The notes beneath the pieces were generated by a model. That model saw only the letters and a program-made list of their open reading frames with translations, searched no databases and was not told where the DNA came from. From Nocardiopsis sp. MG754419 (lineage in GTDB: Bacteria > Actinomycetota > Actinomycetes > Streptosporangiales > Streptosporangiaceae), in assembly GCF_018207095.1 (NCBI RefSeq), contig NZ_QOCZ01000043.1, positions 1-33,749 on the forward strand: 33,749 nt of DNA. Reading direction: 5' to 3'. The position numbers and the translations under genes are program-made. Shown here piece after piece: positions 24,447-32,200 of the stretch (its first letter is position 1; every line of letters begins with the position of its first letter).

Positions 24447-24479
24447 TTTTCCACAGAGTTATCCACAGGCTGTGGGTAG
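24447..24479. promoter_or_regulatory. Cluster of three DnaA-box-like 9-mers
   Basis: TTTTCCACA (24447-24455), TTATCCACA (24459-24467, identical to the canonical E. coli box) and, inverted, TGTGGGTAG (24471-24479) lie in 33 bases between convergent crgA and the rhomboid gene. The local sequence is much richer in A and T than its surroundings. Confidence 0.6.
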
Positions 24480-24522
24480 CTCTGTTCGACGTGTCCGGAC
24501 GCGGTCTGACCTGGACACACGT

Positions 24523-24554
24523 GTGGGCCCCGGAAACGAACATCCGGGGCCCAC
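24523..24554. terminator. Hairpin terminator between crgA and rhomboid genes
   Basis: gtgggccccgg (24523-24533) pairs with ccggggcccac (24544-24554) across a 10-base loop. It lies 14 bases from the end of the leftward rhomboid gene. Confidence 0.75.
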
Positions 24555-24568
24555 GTCGTGTTCGGGTG

Positions 24569-25468
24569 TCAGACGCCGGTCACCGTCCACAGCCCCCGCG
24601 CCACCAGAACGAGCACGACCAACAGGACCGCGAAGGCCGCCAAGAGCAGCGTGTGCACCAGGGTGCGCCGCGTCGCCTTGGCCGTGCGGCCCGGCAGGTA
24701 GGCGAAGACCGCCCCGATGAGCAACCCGCCCACCAGACCACCGATGTGCGCGGTCCAGGAGATGTTGGGCACCAGGAACGTGATACCGAGGTTGAGGGCC
24801 AGCAGGACCAGGATCATCCTGGTGTCCAGCCGCAGGCGCCGGCCGAGCACGAACACCGCGCCGAACAGCGCGAAGATCGCCCCGGAGGCGCCAACGGAGC
24901 CCTGACCGGGCGTGGCGATGAGGCTGAGCACAGAGCCGGACAGGGCGCCCAGGAGCCACAGGGAGAGGAACCGCCCGTGCCCCAGCCAGCGTTCCAGCTG
25001 CGGGCCGAGGATGAACATCGCGTACCCGTTGAACAGCAGGTGGAAGATGCCCGCGTGCAGGAACGCGGCCGTGAAGAGCCGGTACCACTCGCCGTAGGCG
25101 ACGACACCGACCCCCCACATGCTGAACATCCCGGTCAGCGGCGACATCGTCGGCTGACCGATCGGGTCCGAGGTGCCCCACTGGACGACGAAGCCCACGA
25201 CCATCATGGTCAGGATCGTCCAGGTCACGTACGGCTTGTCGACGACCTTGCCCCCGAAGGTGGTCCGTGTGGACCGCACCTTGCGGTTCCCCTCCGCCAC
25301 GCACGACGGGCACTGGAACCCGACGGAGGCCTCGACCATGCAGTCGGGGCAGATCGGGTTCCCGCACCGGGTACAGCTCACCCCGGTCTCGCGGTCGGTG
25401 TGCCGATAGCAGGTGCGCGGCGCTCCGGCGCCCGGTGCGGGGCCGGAGGAGGGGGGAGGTGCGGTCAT
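24569..25468 (-). CDS. Rhomboid-family intramembrane serine protease with N-terminal zinc finger
   Basis: This 299-residue protein starts with a Pro-rich stretch, then a B-box-like zinc-binding module (Cys20, Cys32, Cys35, Cys40, Cys43, Cys53, Cys56 with His23). A rhomboid core of about six or more membrane helices follows. The catalytic dyad is Ser195 in GASGAIFALFG and His241 in WTAHIGGLVGG; the HAGIFHLLFN stretch (138-147) carries the conserved His and Asn. Rhomboids cut single-pass membrane proteins within the bilayer; the substrate here is unknown. The ATG at 25468 was chosen over the longer frame because it begins just before the zinc finger; an aagg sits 15 bases upstream, rather far. 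It is the counterpart of the rhomboid gene beside crgA and ppiA in other actinobacteria. Confidence 0.93.
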   Translation of the reverse strand: MTAPPPSSGPAPGAGAPRTCYRHTDRETGVSCTRCGNPICPDCMVEASVGFQCPSCVAEGNRKVRSTRTTFGGKVVDKPYVTWTILTMMVVGFVVQWGTSDPIGQPTMSPLTGMFSMWGVGVVAYGEWYRLFTAAFLHAGIFHLLFNGYAMFILGPQLERWLGHGRFLSLWLLGALSGSVLSLIATPGQGSVGASGAIFALFGAVFVLGRRLRLDTRMILVLLALNLGITFLVPNISWTAHIGGLVGGLLIGAVFAYLPGRTAKATRRTLVHTLLLAAFAVLLVVLVLVARGLWTVTGV

Positions 25469-25676
25469 GGCCGGCGGGTCACTCCTTGGGTTCTGGTGCG
25501 GACACCGACGGGACTCGGTGGCCTCGGGAGGGGATCGCCCGGGGACCGTCGTCCGCCGGACCGCCCGTCGAGGGCGGCGACGGGCGACGTGTGCGCGGGC
25601 GATCACGGCGAGGACACCACCGTGTTCCGTCGAACCCGCTCCGCCTCGGGCCCGTAAGGCCCGACGCGAACGCCGT

Positions 25677-26201
25677 CTAGCGGGTGATCTCGATGCTGTT
25701 GATCACCACGTCCTCGCGGGGGCGGTCCTGGGCGTCCGTGGCGACCTTGCCGATCACGGAGACCACGTCGGCGCCCTCGACGACCTCACCGAAGATGGTG
25801 TGGCGACCGTCGAGCCAGTTCGGCTCGGTGACGGTGATGAAGAACTGCGAGCCGTTGGTGCCCGGACCGGCGTTGGCCATGGCCAGCAGGAACGGACGGT
25901 CGAAGCGCAGGCTGGGGTGGATCTCGTCCTTGAACGTGTAACCGGGGCCACCGCGGCCGTTGCCGAGCGGGTCACCGCCCTGGATCATGAAGCCGTCGAT
26001 GACACGGTGGAAGATCGTGCCCTCGTAGAGGCTGTTGTTGGACGGCTTGCCCGTGGTGGGGTCCATCCACTGCTTGGAGCCGTCGGCCAGCCCGATGAAG
26101 TTGGCGACCGTCTCCGGCGCCTGCTCCTCGAACAGCTTGACGACGATGGTTCCCTTGGAGGTGTTCAGCCGCGCGGTGGGCTGACCCGTGGATTCCGACA
26201 C
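25677..26201 (-). CDS. ppiA: Peptidyl-prolyl cis-trans isomerase, cyclophilin type
   Basis: The 174-residue cytosolic cyclophilin catalyses proline isomerisation during folding. It has the catalytic-site stretches YEGTIFHRVIDGFMIQGGDP, LAMANAGPGTNGSQFFIT and LDGRHTIFGEVVEG. There is no signal peptide. Length is standard for single-domain PpiA. The GTG at 26201 is preceded by aaagg seven bases upstream. It is divergent from the single-pass membrane protein gene and lies about 210 bases upstream of the rhomboid gene on the same strand. Confidence 0.96.
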   Translation of the reverse strand: MSESTGQPTARLNTSKGTIVVKLFEEQAPETVANFIGLADGSKQWMDPTTGKPSNNSLYEGTIFHRVIDGFMIQGGDPLGNGRGGPGYTFKDEIHPSLRFDRPFLLAMANAGPGTNGSQFFITVTEPNWLDGRHTIFGEVVEGADVVSVIGKVATDAQDRPREDVVINSIEITR

Positions 26202-26444
26202 CTCAGTGCCTTTCGGTCGAGTGAGATTACGTGCTCACGTTACCCCTCCCTCCACCGCGATTCGCCTGAACCCGAACGACCGTGCACAGTGTCGAAACGT
26301 AGATCACAGACGCAGAGGACGTATGTTGAGATAACACCCGGATAACGGGGAAGGACGATGTGCGACGCCGACCGGGGTCCGACACGTCGACCCCCGGATG
26401 GTGTGACCGTACGCATCGGTGAATCGATCGAAGGAGCTGACGAC
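26202..26444. promoter_or_regulatory. Divergent promoter region of ppiA and the membrane protein gene
   Basis: This 243-base region is locally AT-richer. Two GATAAC copies near 26328-26346 may include a rightward -10. No consensus pair of hexamers could be fixed. Confidence 0.35.
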
Positions 26445-27035
26445 GTGCCTATCACTGCCAAGCGTCGCAAGGCACGCAAGGAGGCGGAGGTTACTCTGGC
26501 CCGCCTGCAGGACCTGGCGAAGGAGCAGGCCGACCGGCTCGGTCCCTACGCGGACCAGGCCAAGGACCAGGCGGCCCTGACGCTCCTCCAGGCCCGAGGC
26601 TGGACCGCCCCGCGGCTGGAGACGGCCGCGCAGCGTGTCGAGGACACCGTCGCGCCGCGGGTGGCCGGTCTACTGACCAACGCCGCACAGCGCATCGACC
26701 CCAAGCCCGCACGCCGCGGGCTGCGACTGTTCCGCAGTGGCGGACGTCGAATCCCCCGCGGGGTCGTGATCGGCGGCGCCGCCCTGGTGGGCGGCGTGGT
26801 CGTGTACTCGCTGATCCGTCTGCGCCAGGCCTCGCAGGACGCCGAATGGCAGGAACACCTGGACCAGGCTCGGGAACAGGTCCGTGAGACCCGCGAGAAC
26901 CTGGAGGACAAGGCCACCGAGGTGGCCGACAGCGCCGCCCGGACCGCCAAGGCCACCAAGGCCAAGGCGAAGGAGAAGGTGCGTGCCACCAGCGGTGAGG
27001 GCGAAGCCCCGGACAACGGCCGGCCCGGCAAGTGA
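26445..27035 (+). CDS. Single-pass membrane protein, CwsA/DUF5324-like by position
   Basis: The 196-residue protein has a charged helical N-terminal half (1-100), one membrane segment (about 106-124, GVVIGGAALVGGVVVYSLI) and a C-terminal charged Ala/Glu/Lys helix that is probably coiled coil, ending in a Lys/Ala-rich stretch. The GTG at 26445 has a perfect AAGGAG eight bases upstream, which decides it against the earlier frame opening at 26358. It occupies the place next to ppiA held by cwsA in mycobacteria and DUF5324 genes in Streptomyces, small one-helix proteins linked to cell-wall growth. Sequence similarity to them is not evident by eye, so function is inferred from position only. Confidence 0.8.
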   Translation: MPITAKRRKARKEAEVTLARLQDLAKEQADRLGPYADQAKDQAALTLLQARGWTAPRLETAAQRVEDTVAPRVAGLLTNAAQRIDPKPARRGLRLFRSGGRRIPRGVVIGGAALVGGVVVYSLIRLRQASQDAEWQEHLDQAREQVRETRENLEDKATEVADSAARTAKATKAKAKEKVRATSGEGEAPDNGRPGK

Positions 27036-27042
27036 ACATGAA

Positions 27043-27076
27043 CCTCGGGTGCGCGGACTCGTCCGCGCACCCGAGG
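27043..27076. terminator. Bidirectional hairpin terminator
   Basis: A perfect 15-bp stem (27043-27057 with 27062-27076) with loop ctcg lies between the convergent membrane-protein gene and the DUF1707/DUF4870 gene. Confidence 0.85.
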
Positions 27077-27080
27077 GGTT

Positions 27081-27728
27081 CTACTCCTGGTCGTCCTTGA
27101 TGATGCGATACGTCAACGGGTAACGCCAGCCGTTGCCCATCACGTTGTTCGCCGCCGCGACGATCGGCAGGATGAGCCCGCCGATCCCCACGGCCACCAG
27201 CAGCACGATCGGTAGGACCAGGATCGACAGCACCGCGCTGCTGAGCATGGCGATGAGCCACCAGAGTTGGAAGTTCAGGGCCTCCAGCGCGTGTCTGCGC
27301 AGGAAGCTCGAACTGTTCGGACTGATGAGCATGATGAGCAACGGACCGAGCAGCGGGAAGAAGAACGCGGAGACGTGACTCAGCCCCGCCCCCACCTTCT
27401 CCACCGGGTTGTCCGTGCGGAGGTCGCGCAGGTCGTTCGGGACGCGTTTGCCCCGTGACCGGCTCCCCTGGACGTTCCCCGGCGCCGTGGGCCTGTCGGC
27501 CCTCTGGACGCCGAGATCGACCGTGAGCGGGACCATCTCCGAGGCCACCTTGGCTCTCATGGCCCGGTCGAGCCGCTCGTCGAACTCGTCCTCCTCCAGT
27601 TGGCCCATGGAATAGGCCTCACGGAGGACTTCCGCCACGGCGTCCCGATCGGCGTGGGTGAGACGGACCTGCGGCTCGGGTTCACTCGGGACCCATGGCC
27701 GCGGATCCCGCCGACTCTGCTCTGACAT
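27081..27728 (-). CDS. DUF1707 and DUF4870 domain membrane protein
   Basis: The 215-residue protein has a DUF1707 domain (about 20-72, VRLTHADRDAVAEVLREAYS then GQLEEDEFDERL) followed by a linker and a DUF4870 (Tic20-like) membrane domain (about 105-212). The membrane domain has three or four hydrophobic helices and the RRHALEALNFQLWW motif. Both domains are common in actinobacterial membrane proteins of unknown role; DUF1707 is thought to be a small regulatory or DNA/protein-contact module. The ATG at 27728 has ggggag five bases upstream and is preferred over the GTG at 27734. It lies downstream of wblA on the same strand, with 284 bases between. Confidence 0.88.
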   Translation of the reverse strand: MSEQSRRDPRPWVPSEPEPQVRLTHADRDAVAEVLREAYSMGQLEEDEFDERLDRAMRAKVASEMVPLTVDLGVQRADRPTAPGNVQGSRSRGKRVPNDLRDLRTDNPVEKVGAGLSHVSAFFFPLLGPLLIMLISPNSSSFLRRHALEALNFQLWWLIAMLSSAVLSILVLPIVLLVAVGIGGLILPIVAAANNVMGNGWRYPLTYRIIKDDQE

Positions 27729-27844
27729 CCCCACTCCCCAAGAACGTGTGGGGGCTCGACCGTACGAGGATGATCGCGCCCTCCTCCATCATGCTGCATG
27801 GAGTCCGGTGCGGATATGGGGGTCGTCCCTGATCCTCCCCTGAT

Positions 27845-27872
27845 CCGCCCCACCTCCGAAAGAAGGGGGCGG
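27845..27872 (-). terminator. Possible terminator of wblA
   Basis: ccgcccc (27845-27851) pairs with ggggcgg (27866-27872) around a 14-base loop, 140 bases past the wblA stop. The rest of the 27729-28012 gap shows no gene. Confidence 0.4.
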
Positions 27873-28012
27873 CTCCGACCTTCGGCCCGTCCGACCGGGT
27901 CGGCCTGTCGATGCAAGGGTGATCCCCATGGTCCGCGCCCGGCCTCCCTCACAGCCGTGCGCGAACATCCTCGTCGTGGTCGCGTCGGGGCTCCCCTCCC
28001 CGACGCCGCCTG

Positions 28013-28342
28013 TCAGTGCCCGGCGGCGACGGCCGGAGCGCCGTGCACGGGCTCAGGCTGGGTCTGTTCCTCCTCGTAACGCTTCTCGGCACTGGTGAGG
28101 AGGTCGTACCAGCTGGTGACGTCCTTACGGCGGCGCAACAGGGCGCGACGTTCGCGCTCGGTCATTCCGCCCCAGACGCCGAACTCGATCCGACTGTCCA
28201 GCGCCTCGGCGAGGCACTGGGTGCGGACCGGGCAACCGCGACAGATCAGCTTCGCGCGGTTCTGCGCGGCGCCCTGAACGAACAGTGCGTCGGGGTCGAT
28301 CTCGCGGCACTTGGCACGAGCCGCCATCTTCTCATTCCACAT
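28013..28342 (-). CDS. wblA: WhiB-family iron-sulfur regulator WblA (WhiB4-like)
   Basis: The 109-residue protein has the four [4Fe-4S] ligands Cys12, Cys34, Cys37 and Cys43 and the GVWGGMTERERRALLRRR turn and basic segment. The run DPDALFVQGAAQNRAK, followed after CRGCPVRTQCLAEALD by SRIEFGVWGG, closely matches Streptomyces WblA and mycobacterial WhiB4. The C-terminal VTSWYDLLTSAEKRYEEE also fits that subgroup. WblA represses antibiotic production and steers development in Streptomyces; WhiB4 is a redox sensor in mycobacteria. The ATG at 28342 has gggag nine bases upstream. It stands alone, upstream of the DUF1707/DUF4870 gene and downstream of a long, AT-richer region that may be its leader. 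This gene is not usual in the origin-proximal kinase block. Confidence 0.95.
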   Translation of the reverse strand: MWNEKMAARAKCREIDPDALFVQGAAQNRAKLICRGCPVRTQCLAEALDSRIEFGVWGGMTERERRALLRRRKDVTSWYDLLTSAEKRYEEEQTQPEPVHGAPAVAAGH

Positions 28343-28612
28343 GTTGCCCCACTCCCAAGATCAGCATGTGTGGTGATCGAAACCCGCCGACCGGCTGTCG
28401 GCGGACGAGGAGTTCAGCGGCCTGGACGAAGACGATGTGCGAGTCCGGACGGGGGGCCGTTCGGCTCGCCTTCGGGGGTCGTTCGTTTCGGCGCGCTGTG
28501 TTCCTCGTTGTCGTTGGTGTCGAAACTACGGATCGTCCCAGTTCACCAACAGGCCCCAAGAGGCCTATTTCTCGTATGGCCCACTAGGACCATTGCCTCC
28601 TCAGGAAGTGTC

Positions 28613-28618
28613 ATCATA
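28613..28618 (-). promoter_or_regulatory. Candidate wblA promoter -10 element
   Basis: On the reverse strand TATGAT matches the actinobacterial -10 consensus. The -35 region is poor. A start near 28606 would give wblA a leader of roughly 260 bases. Confidence 0.45.
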
Positions 28619-28631
28619 CACACACGGAGAG

Positions 28632-28644
28632 TCACTACATGTGA
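28632..28644. promoter_or_regulatory. Operator-like inverted repeat upstream of the wblA -10
   Basis: TCAC and GTGA flank TACAT. The half-sites and 5-base spacing fit the TNAC/GTNA arms of the BldD box, but the central CWG core of that box is absent. It overlaps the -35 position of the candidate promoter. Confidence 0.35.
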
Positions 28645-29085
28645 TAGAGGCCGCCCCACGCGAAAGGAAGGAAAGGTCTTCTTCGAACCATTCTTCCGCA
28701 ACCTTAATGACCTGCGGCTTCGCCGCATCCCATGAGCGACTCTTCCCACCAGGACGGGCCTGGTCGAACCGGATGCCCCAGCGCGGGAACCACCCGAAGG
28801 AACTAGGGAGGACCCCCCGTCGACCACGCTGAGCGATCCCACCCGACACTCATTCCCCACCCGTGTCGGGGACCGTGAAACTACTCCTAGGTAACCCAGA
28901 CAAATGGCACCGAGCAGAACAAGGAAACCCCTTTCCATCTGGGCAAAGGTCCCGAAAAATGGATTTCGTCCCGAATGATCACTGACCACGTCGGAAGGTG
29001 CCGAGGGACTCCGATCCGGGTCGGCGGGTGGCCCACCCGACCGATCGGTGATCATGCATCGATCCGGTCTCGGCCGGGCCCCGAA

Positions 29086-29893
29086 TCACCGTGTGGCCCC
29101 TCCAGGGGCCGGAAGACCGGTACGGAGCTCACGCACCAGGTCGCCCAGGGATCTTTCGGGGGCACCGGACTCCTTCGTGCTCCCGGACCGCCCGAACAGA
29201 ACCAGGAGCGGGTCCAGGGCCGAGAGGACGAGGTCCGAGGCCCCGTGCCGAACCTCCGGCGGGCTCGGTGACGGGGCCGCCGCGAACGTCGTCGGAACCG
29301 ACGCCCTCACGGCCGGGGACCACCGGGAAACCGGGTGAGACTCTCCGGCCCATCCCACGGCCCGGCCCCCGCTGCCGCCCCCGAGCGGGTGACGGACCCG
29401 ATCACCACCGCGACCACGGGGGCGCGAGCCCGACCTGGGCCCCGGCGGCCCGAGAACGCCCTCTGCGGGGTGGCGGAAGGGAGCCTCTTCCCAGGGACGG
29501 CGCCAGGCCCACCAGGGCCGCGACGGCCCCACTGAAGCCGTTGGACCGCGCCACGGCCAGGGGTGGGGAGGTCGCCGAGGACCGGACGACCAGGGCCACC
29601 CCGACCGCGGCACCGACGCGCGGGCCGAGCGGTATCCGAGGGTGGCCCACCACACCCCTCTCGACCAGGGTGACGACCGCGGCCGCCGGGCCCCTGGCGG
29701 AACCGGAGGACATCCGGTCGGCTCTGGCGACGCACCACAGGACGGGAACGGCCCGCCCGGGGATCATCCCGGTGCGGATCCCGGAATCCGCCCGGCGACG
29801 TGCGGGGGACGCGCCTCGGGTGACGTCTGGTCCGGTTCCGCACCGATCGTCCGCACCACCACACCGTCGGTGCGGTCGGTGACGGCACCGCAC
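29086..29893 (-). pseudogene. Probable frameshifted remnant of a hydrophobic protein gene
   Basis: No single frame is intact, but consecutive pieces on the reverse strand show strong GC bias at third positions and protein-like sequence. The first (frame ending near 29402) reads RMSSGSARGPAAAVVTLVERG and then GPRVGAAVGVALVVRSS. The second (frame of 29307) reads APVVAVVIGSVTRSGAAAGA. The third (frame of 29086) reads SDLVLSALDPLLVLFGRSGS and ends SLGDLVRELRTGLPAPGGATR. Joined, they would make a protein of roughly 250 residues with several hydrophobic stretches. At least two frame changes are needed, pointing to decay or sequencing errors. I do not recognise the family. Confidence 0.4.
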
Positions 29894-30368
29894 AGGCGGT
29901 GCCGATCATCGTCCGGGCTTCGCCGGTGCGGGGAGCGTACGAAAAGGTCGCCTCCGACCACGGCGTGCGCATGCGACCGGTCGCACTCAGGTGCCCCGCG
30001 TGGATTCACCTGGAATCACGCTGTCCGGCCCGCGTAAAGGGAAGAAGGACTGCGGGCAGAGCCCCGTGCGAAGAGAGCCGGTCCTCGACCTCGGAAACCG
30101 TGGCGGTACCCGTCCCGACCACCGAGCGGACACGGCCCGAGGTGGAACGGACGACCTTGGTCATCGACGCGCCCGACCGGTTCGTCACCGCTGCGGCCAC
30201 TGACGCCGAAGAGTCCGCGGCACTCGATGGGGCCCTCGCGGGCCGGAAACGCGCGGGCCGGAACAAGGTCGGGCGGAGGTGGGGAGGGGCGGACGACCGC
30301 GCAGCGTCGAGCGGAGGACTCGGGGCCTGGTCGAACCGCGTTCGCGTCGTGTGGTCCCTGAACGCGCG
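29894..30368. other. Gap between the remnant and the tRNA-Ala terminator
   Basis: No gene is supported. Both strands have long open frames typical of high GC, with no motif, ribosome site or consistent codon bias to choose between them. It may hold further parts of the decayed gene. Confidence 0.45.
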
Positions 30369-30400
30369 ACGGCCGCCCGGGCACATGCCCGGGCGGCCGT
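30369..30400 (-). terminator. Terminator of tRNA-Ala
   Basis: A 13-bp GC-rich stem (30369-30381 with 30388-30400) with loop cacatg lies 31 bases beyond the tRNA 3' end in its direction of transcription. Confidence 0.75.
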
Positions 30401-30430
30401 CATCACACCTGCGAACCGCTGTTTCTTCGG

Positions 30431-30503
30431 TGGAGCCAAGGGGAGTCGAACCCCTGACCTCCGGTATGCAAAACCGGCGCTCTGCCAGCTGAGCTATGGC
30501 CCC
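30431..30503 (-). tRNA. tRNA-Ala (anticodon TGC)
   Basis: The reverse strand folds into a 73-base tRNA: acceptor GGGGCCA/TGGCTCC with discriminator A, D-arm with AGCTCAGCTGGCAGAGC, anticodon stem CCGGT/ACCGG around TTTGCAT (anticodon TGC), and T-arm AGGGG-TTCGACT-CCCCT. CCA is not encoded. This is the alaT position of the conserved block; no tRNA-Ile is beside it within the window. Confidence 0.97.
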
Positions 30504-30543
30504 GTTCGGTTCCGGGTCAAGGCCCGGTCACCATGCAGAGCAT

Positions 30544-30559
30544 ACCCCCCTCGGGGGGT
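30544..30559. terminator. Short C/G hairpin between tRNA-Ala and the DLW-39 gene
   Basis: accccc and gggggt pair around ctcg. It lies 180 bases past the DLW-39 stop and 41 bases before the tRNA-Ala 5' end, so it may end the DLW-39 transcript. Confidence 0.4.
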
Positions 30560-30739
30560 GGTCCGGCGCACGTTACAGGGGGCCGGACACAGCACAAAGC
30601 CGTGGGTCGCACCACGGGGTTGTCGTCCCACCCACGTCTTCGTGTCACTAGCGGACGCCGGGCGACACAGGTGGCGTGCACCGTCGACCCGCGCCCGGAA
30701 CCCCGCCGGCCCCCTGTCGGTGGCCCGGAGGGTCCGCGA

Positions 30740-30862
30740 TCAGCTCTCGCTGGCCGCGGTGGCTTCCGTCCACAGGTCGAGCTCGGCGCGGTCCGCCTGG
30801 ATCTTGCGGTAGACGGCGAAAGCCCCGAGGGCCACCAGCGCCAGAACGATGATCTTCTTCAC
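30740..30862 (-). CDS. DLW-39 family small protein (40 aa)
   Basis: This very short gene encodes 40 residues starting MKKIIVLALVALGAFAVYRK, then IQADRAELDLWTEATAASES. It has one N-terminal hydrophobic helix followed by a polar tail holding the Asp-Leu-Trp motif that names the DLW-39 family, a universally small actinobacterial protein of unknown role found near the origin beside tRNA-Ala. The GTG at 30862 has aaaggg eight bases upstream. Length is as expected for the family. Such genes are often missed by annotation because of size. Confidence 0.92.
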   Translation of the reverse strand: MKKIIVLALVALGAFAVYRKIQADRAELDLWTEATAASES

Positions 30863-30908
30863 TGTCCGGACCCTTTCACTGTTGGAAAAACAGGTCGTAC
30901 AACGGGCT

Positions 30909-30924
30909 CCCACCATGAGGTGGG
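30909..30924. other. Hairpin in the DLW-39 leader
   Basis: CCCACC and GGTGGG pair around ATGA, about 50 bases upstream of the DLW-39 start. It would lie in the mRNA leader if transcription begins from the hexamers at 30940-30970. Confidence 0.4.
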
Positions 30925-30939
30925 TGCTCCGAGGGCAAC

Positions 30940-30970
30940 TTTATGAGGTTGTCACTTAGCAGACTAGCAA
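30940..30970 (-). promoter_or_regulatory. Candidate promoter of the DLW-39 gene
   Basis: On the reverse strand TTGCTA (30965-30970) and CATAAA (30940-30945) are separated by 19 bases in an AT-rich patch. The spacing is slightly long. Confidence 0.35.
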
Positions 30971-31042
30971 GCGATGACGGGCGGTCCCTGCCATCAAGGA
31001 CCGATTCGCGCCGGGTTTCTCATCCTCACCGATTCAGGGCAC

Positions 31043-31876
31043 TCAGGTGAGGAGCGCCATGCGGCGCAGAATCCCCACCGTGGCCTGCGGAGAGGCCGCG
31101 ATACGGATGAGTTCGTCCCAGACCCCGCGACAGGAACGGACGGCCTCTTCGGACTCCACGATCGCGCCGCCCTGTGTCGCTTCGACGTAGGCGAGGTCGG
31201 CCTCGTCCTCCTCGAACTCCATGATGGAGAACGGCCCGGCCCTCCCCGGGTGCGGGCCCGCGGAGGTGGGCAGGAGCTGCACGGTGACGTGGTCGCGGCC
31301 GGTGGCCAGTTCCACCAGCCGGCCGGCCTGGGCCCGCAGCAGGGACAGGTCCGAGGACACCCGCTGGAGCGCGTCCTCCTCCACCACCGCGTGGTACCGG
31401 CTCAGGGAACCGGAGTCGAGGATCTCCTGGCGTTTGAGGTGGGCCGCGACCATGCGTTCCGCACCCTGGTGACCGTGTCCGAGTGAGCGCGCCACGGTGA
31501 CGGTGTAGTCGGGGACCTGGAGCAGATCGGGGACGAGGATGCCGGCGTAGGTCCGAACGGTGAGGGCCCCGGCCTCGTTGCCCACGTAGGCGGAGGACAG
31601 GACGTCCTCGTACTCGGTCCACCAGGGGCGCATTCGCGACTCACGGACCAGGGTCAGGATCGCCTCGCGCCGGCCGCCGGTGACCCCGTACAACCTCAGC
31701 AGGGCGGCGATCTCCATGACGGAGGGCCACTTGCGGATCCCGGTCTCGATGTGGCCGAGCTTGGCCGGTGACCACTCGAGTTCCTCGGCGACGTCGTTGA
31801 GGGTCATGCCCGCCTGCACACGGTGGTGGCGGAGTTCGGCGGAGAGTCGCCGTCGGCGGACCGTGGGGCTGGTCAT
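31043..31876 (-). CDS. XRE-type helix-turn-helix regulator with DUF5753 domain
   Basis: The 277-residue protein has an N-terminal Cro/C1-type HTH (about 10-65: LRHHRVQAGMTLNDVAEELEWSPAKLGHIETG) and a C-terminal DUF5753 domain (about 85-270). The C-terminal domain includes LVPDLLQVPDYT, RQEIL and the conserved VTVQLLPTSAG and FSIMEFEE. These are the regulator partners in WhiJ-like and Scr1-like loci, normally next to a small DUF397 protein and often an ATPase. No DUF397 gene is next to this copy. The ATG at 31876 has a weak gga about nine bases upstream. It is divergent from the 102-aa ORF across 324 bases. It lies where gyrA-side genes would be expected in many relatives, so it may be an insertion. 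Confidence 0.92.
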   Translation of the reverse strand: MTSPTVRRRRLSAELRHHRVQAGMTLNDVAEELEWSPAKLGHIETGIRKWPSVMEIAALLRLYGVTGGRREAILTLVRESRMRPWWTEYEDVLSSAYVGNEAGALTVRTYAGILVPDLLQVPDYTVTVARSLGHGHQGAERMVAAHLKRQEILDSGSLSRYHAVVEEDALQRVSSDLSLLRAQAGRLVELATGRDHVTVQLLPTSAGPHPGRAGPFSIMEFEEDEADLAYVEATQGGAIVESEEAVRSCRGVWDELIRIAASPQATVGILRRMALLT

Positions 31877-32200
31877 AACACTGATCCAATGACACAGGGT
31901 GGTGGGGGTATCTCACCAGCGAAACACGGTGTCCGGCATCTAGCAATGCGTTTCTAGAAAACAACCGACGATTCCCTGCAATAAGCACAAGCGGCACCGC
32001 TCGTCTCCAGGGGAATCACGGTATTTGTTACGATGAGTGAGCGGAGTTCAATATCGGTGATTCACAGGAACCACAGGAGGTCGGCACACTCATCGTGGTC
32101 CCTTCCGGCGCGTCGGCACCAACCGCGACGCCCTGGGAGGCGCGTACGATGCTGGAGGTGCCCGTCTCGGCGGGCGTACCCGCACACATAGAGGAAACCC
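31877..32200. promoter_or_regulatory. Divergent region between the XRE regulator and the 102-aa ORF
   Basis: These 324 bases are AT-richer than the surrounding DNA. They contain a perfect palindrome TTTCTAGAAA (31951-31960), a second CTAG about 20 bases away, and two rightward TACGAT -10-like hexamers (32029-32034 and 32145-32150). No gene is supported here. Confidence 0.5.

Larger units (their letters stand above)
28343..29085. other. Long wblA upstream region without a gene
   Basis: About 740 bases hold no convincing gene on either strand. The part from about 28550 to 28990 is visibly AT-richer than the rest of the window. ORFs here have no GC bias at third codon positions. The promoter-like and palindromic elements listed next fall inside it. 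Confidence 0.6.

Noticed and set aside
28543..29055. Reverse-strand 170-codon ORF upstream of wblA
   Set aside because: Codon use is unlike the genome, composition is Ser/Arg/Gly-rich without motif, and it overlaps the likely wblA leader.
29899..30492. Rightward 197-codon ORF running into tRNA-Ala
   Set aside because: It reads through the tRNA-Ala gene and its terminator and shows no recognisable domain.
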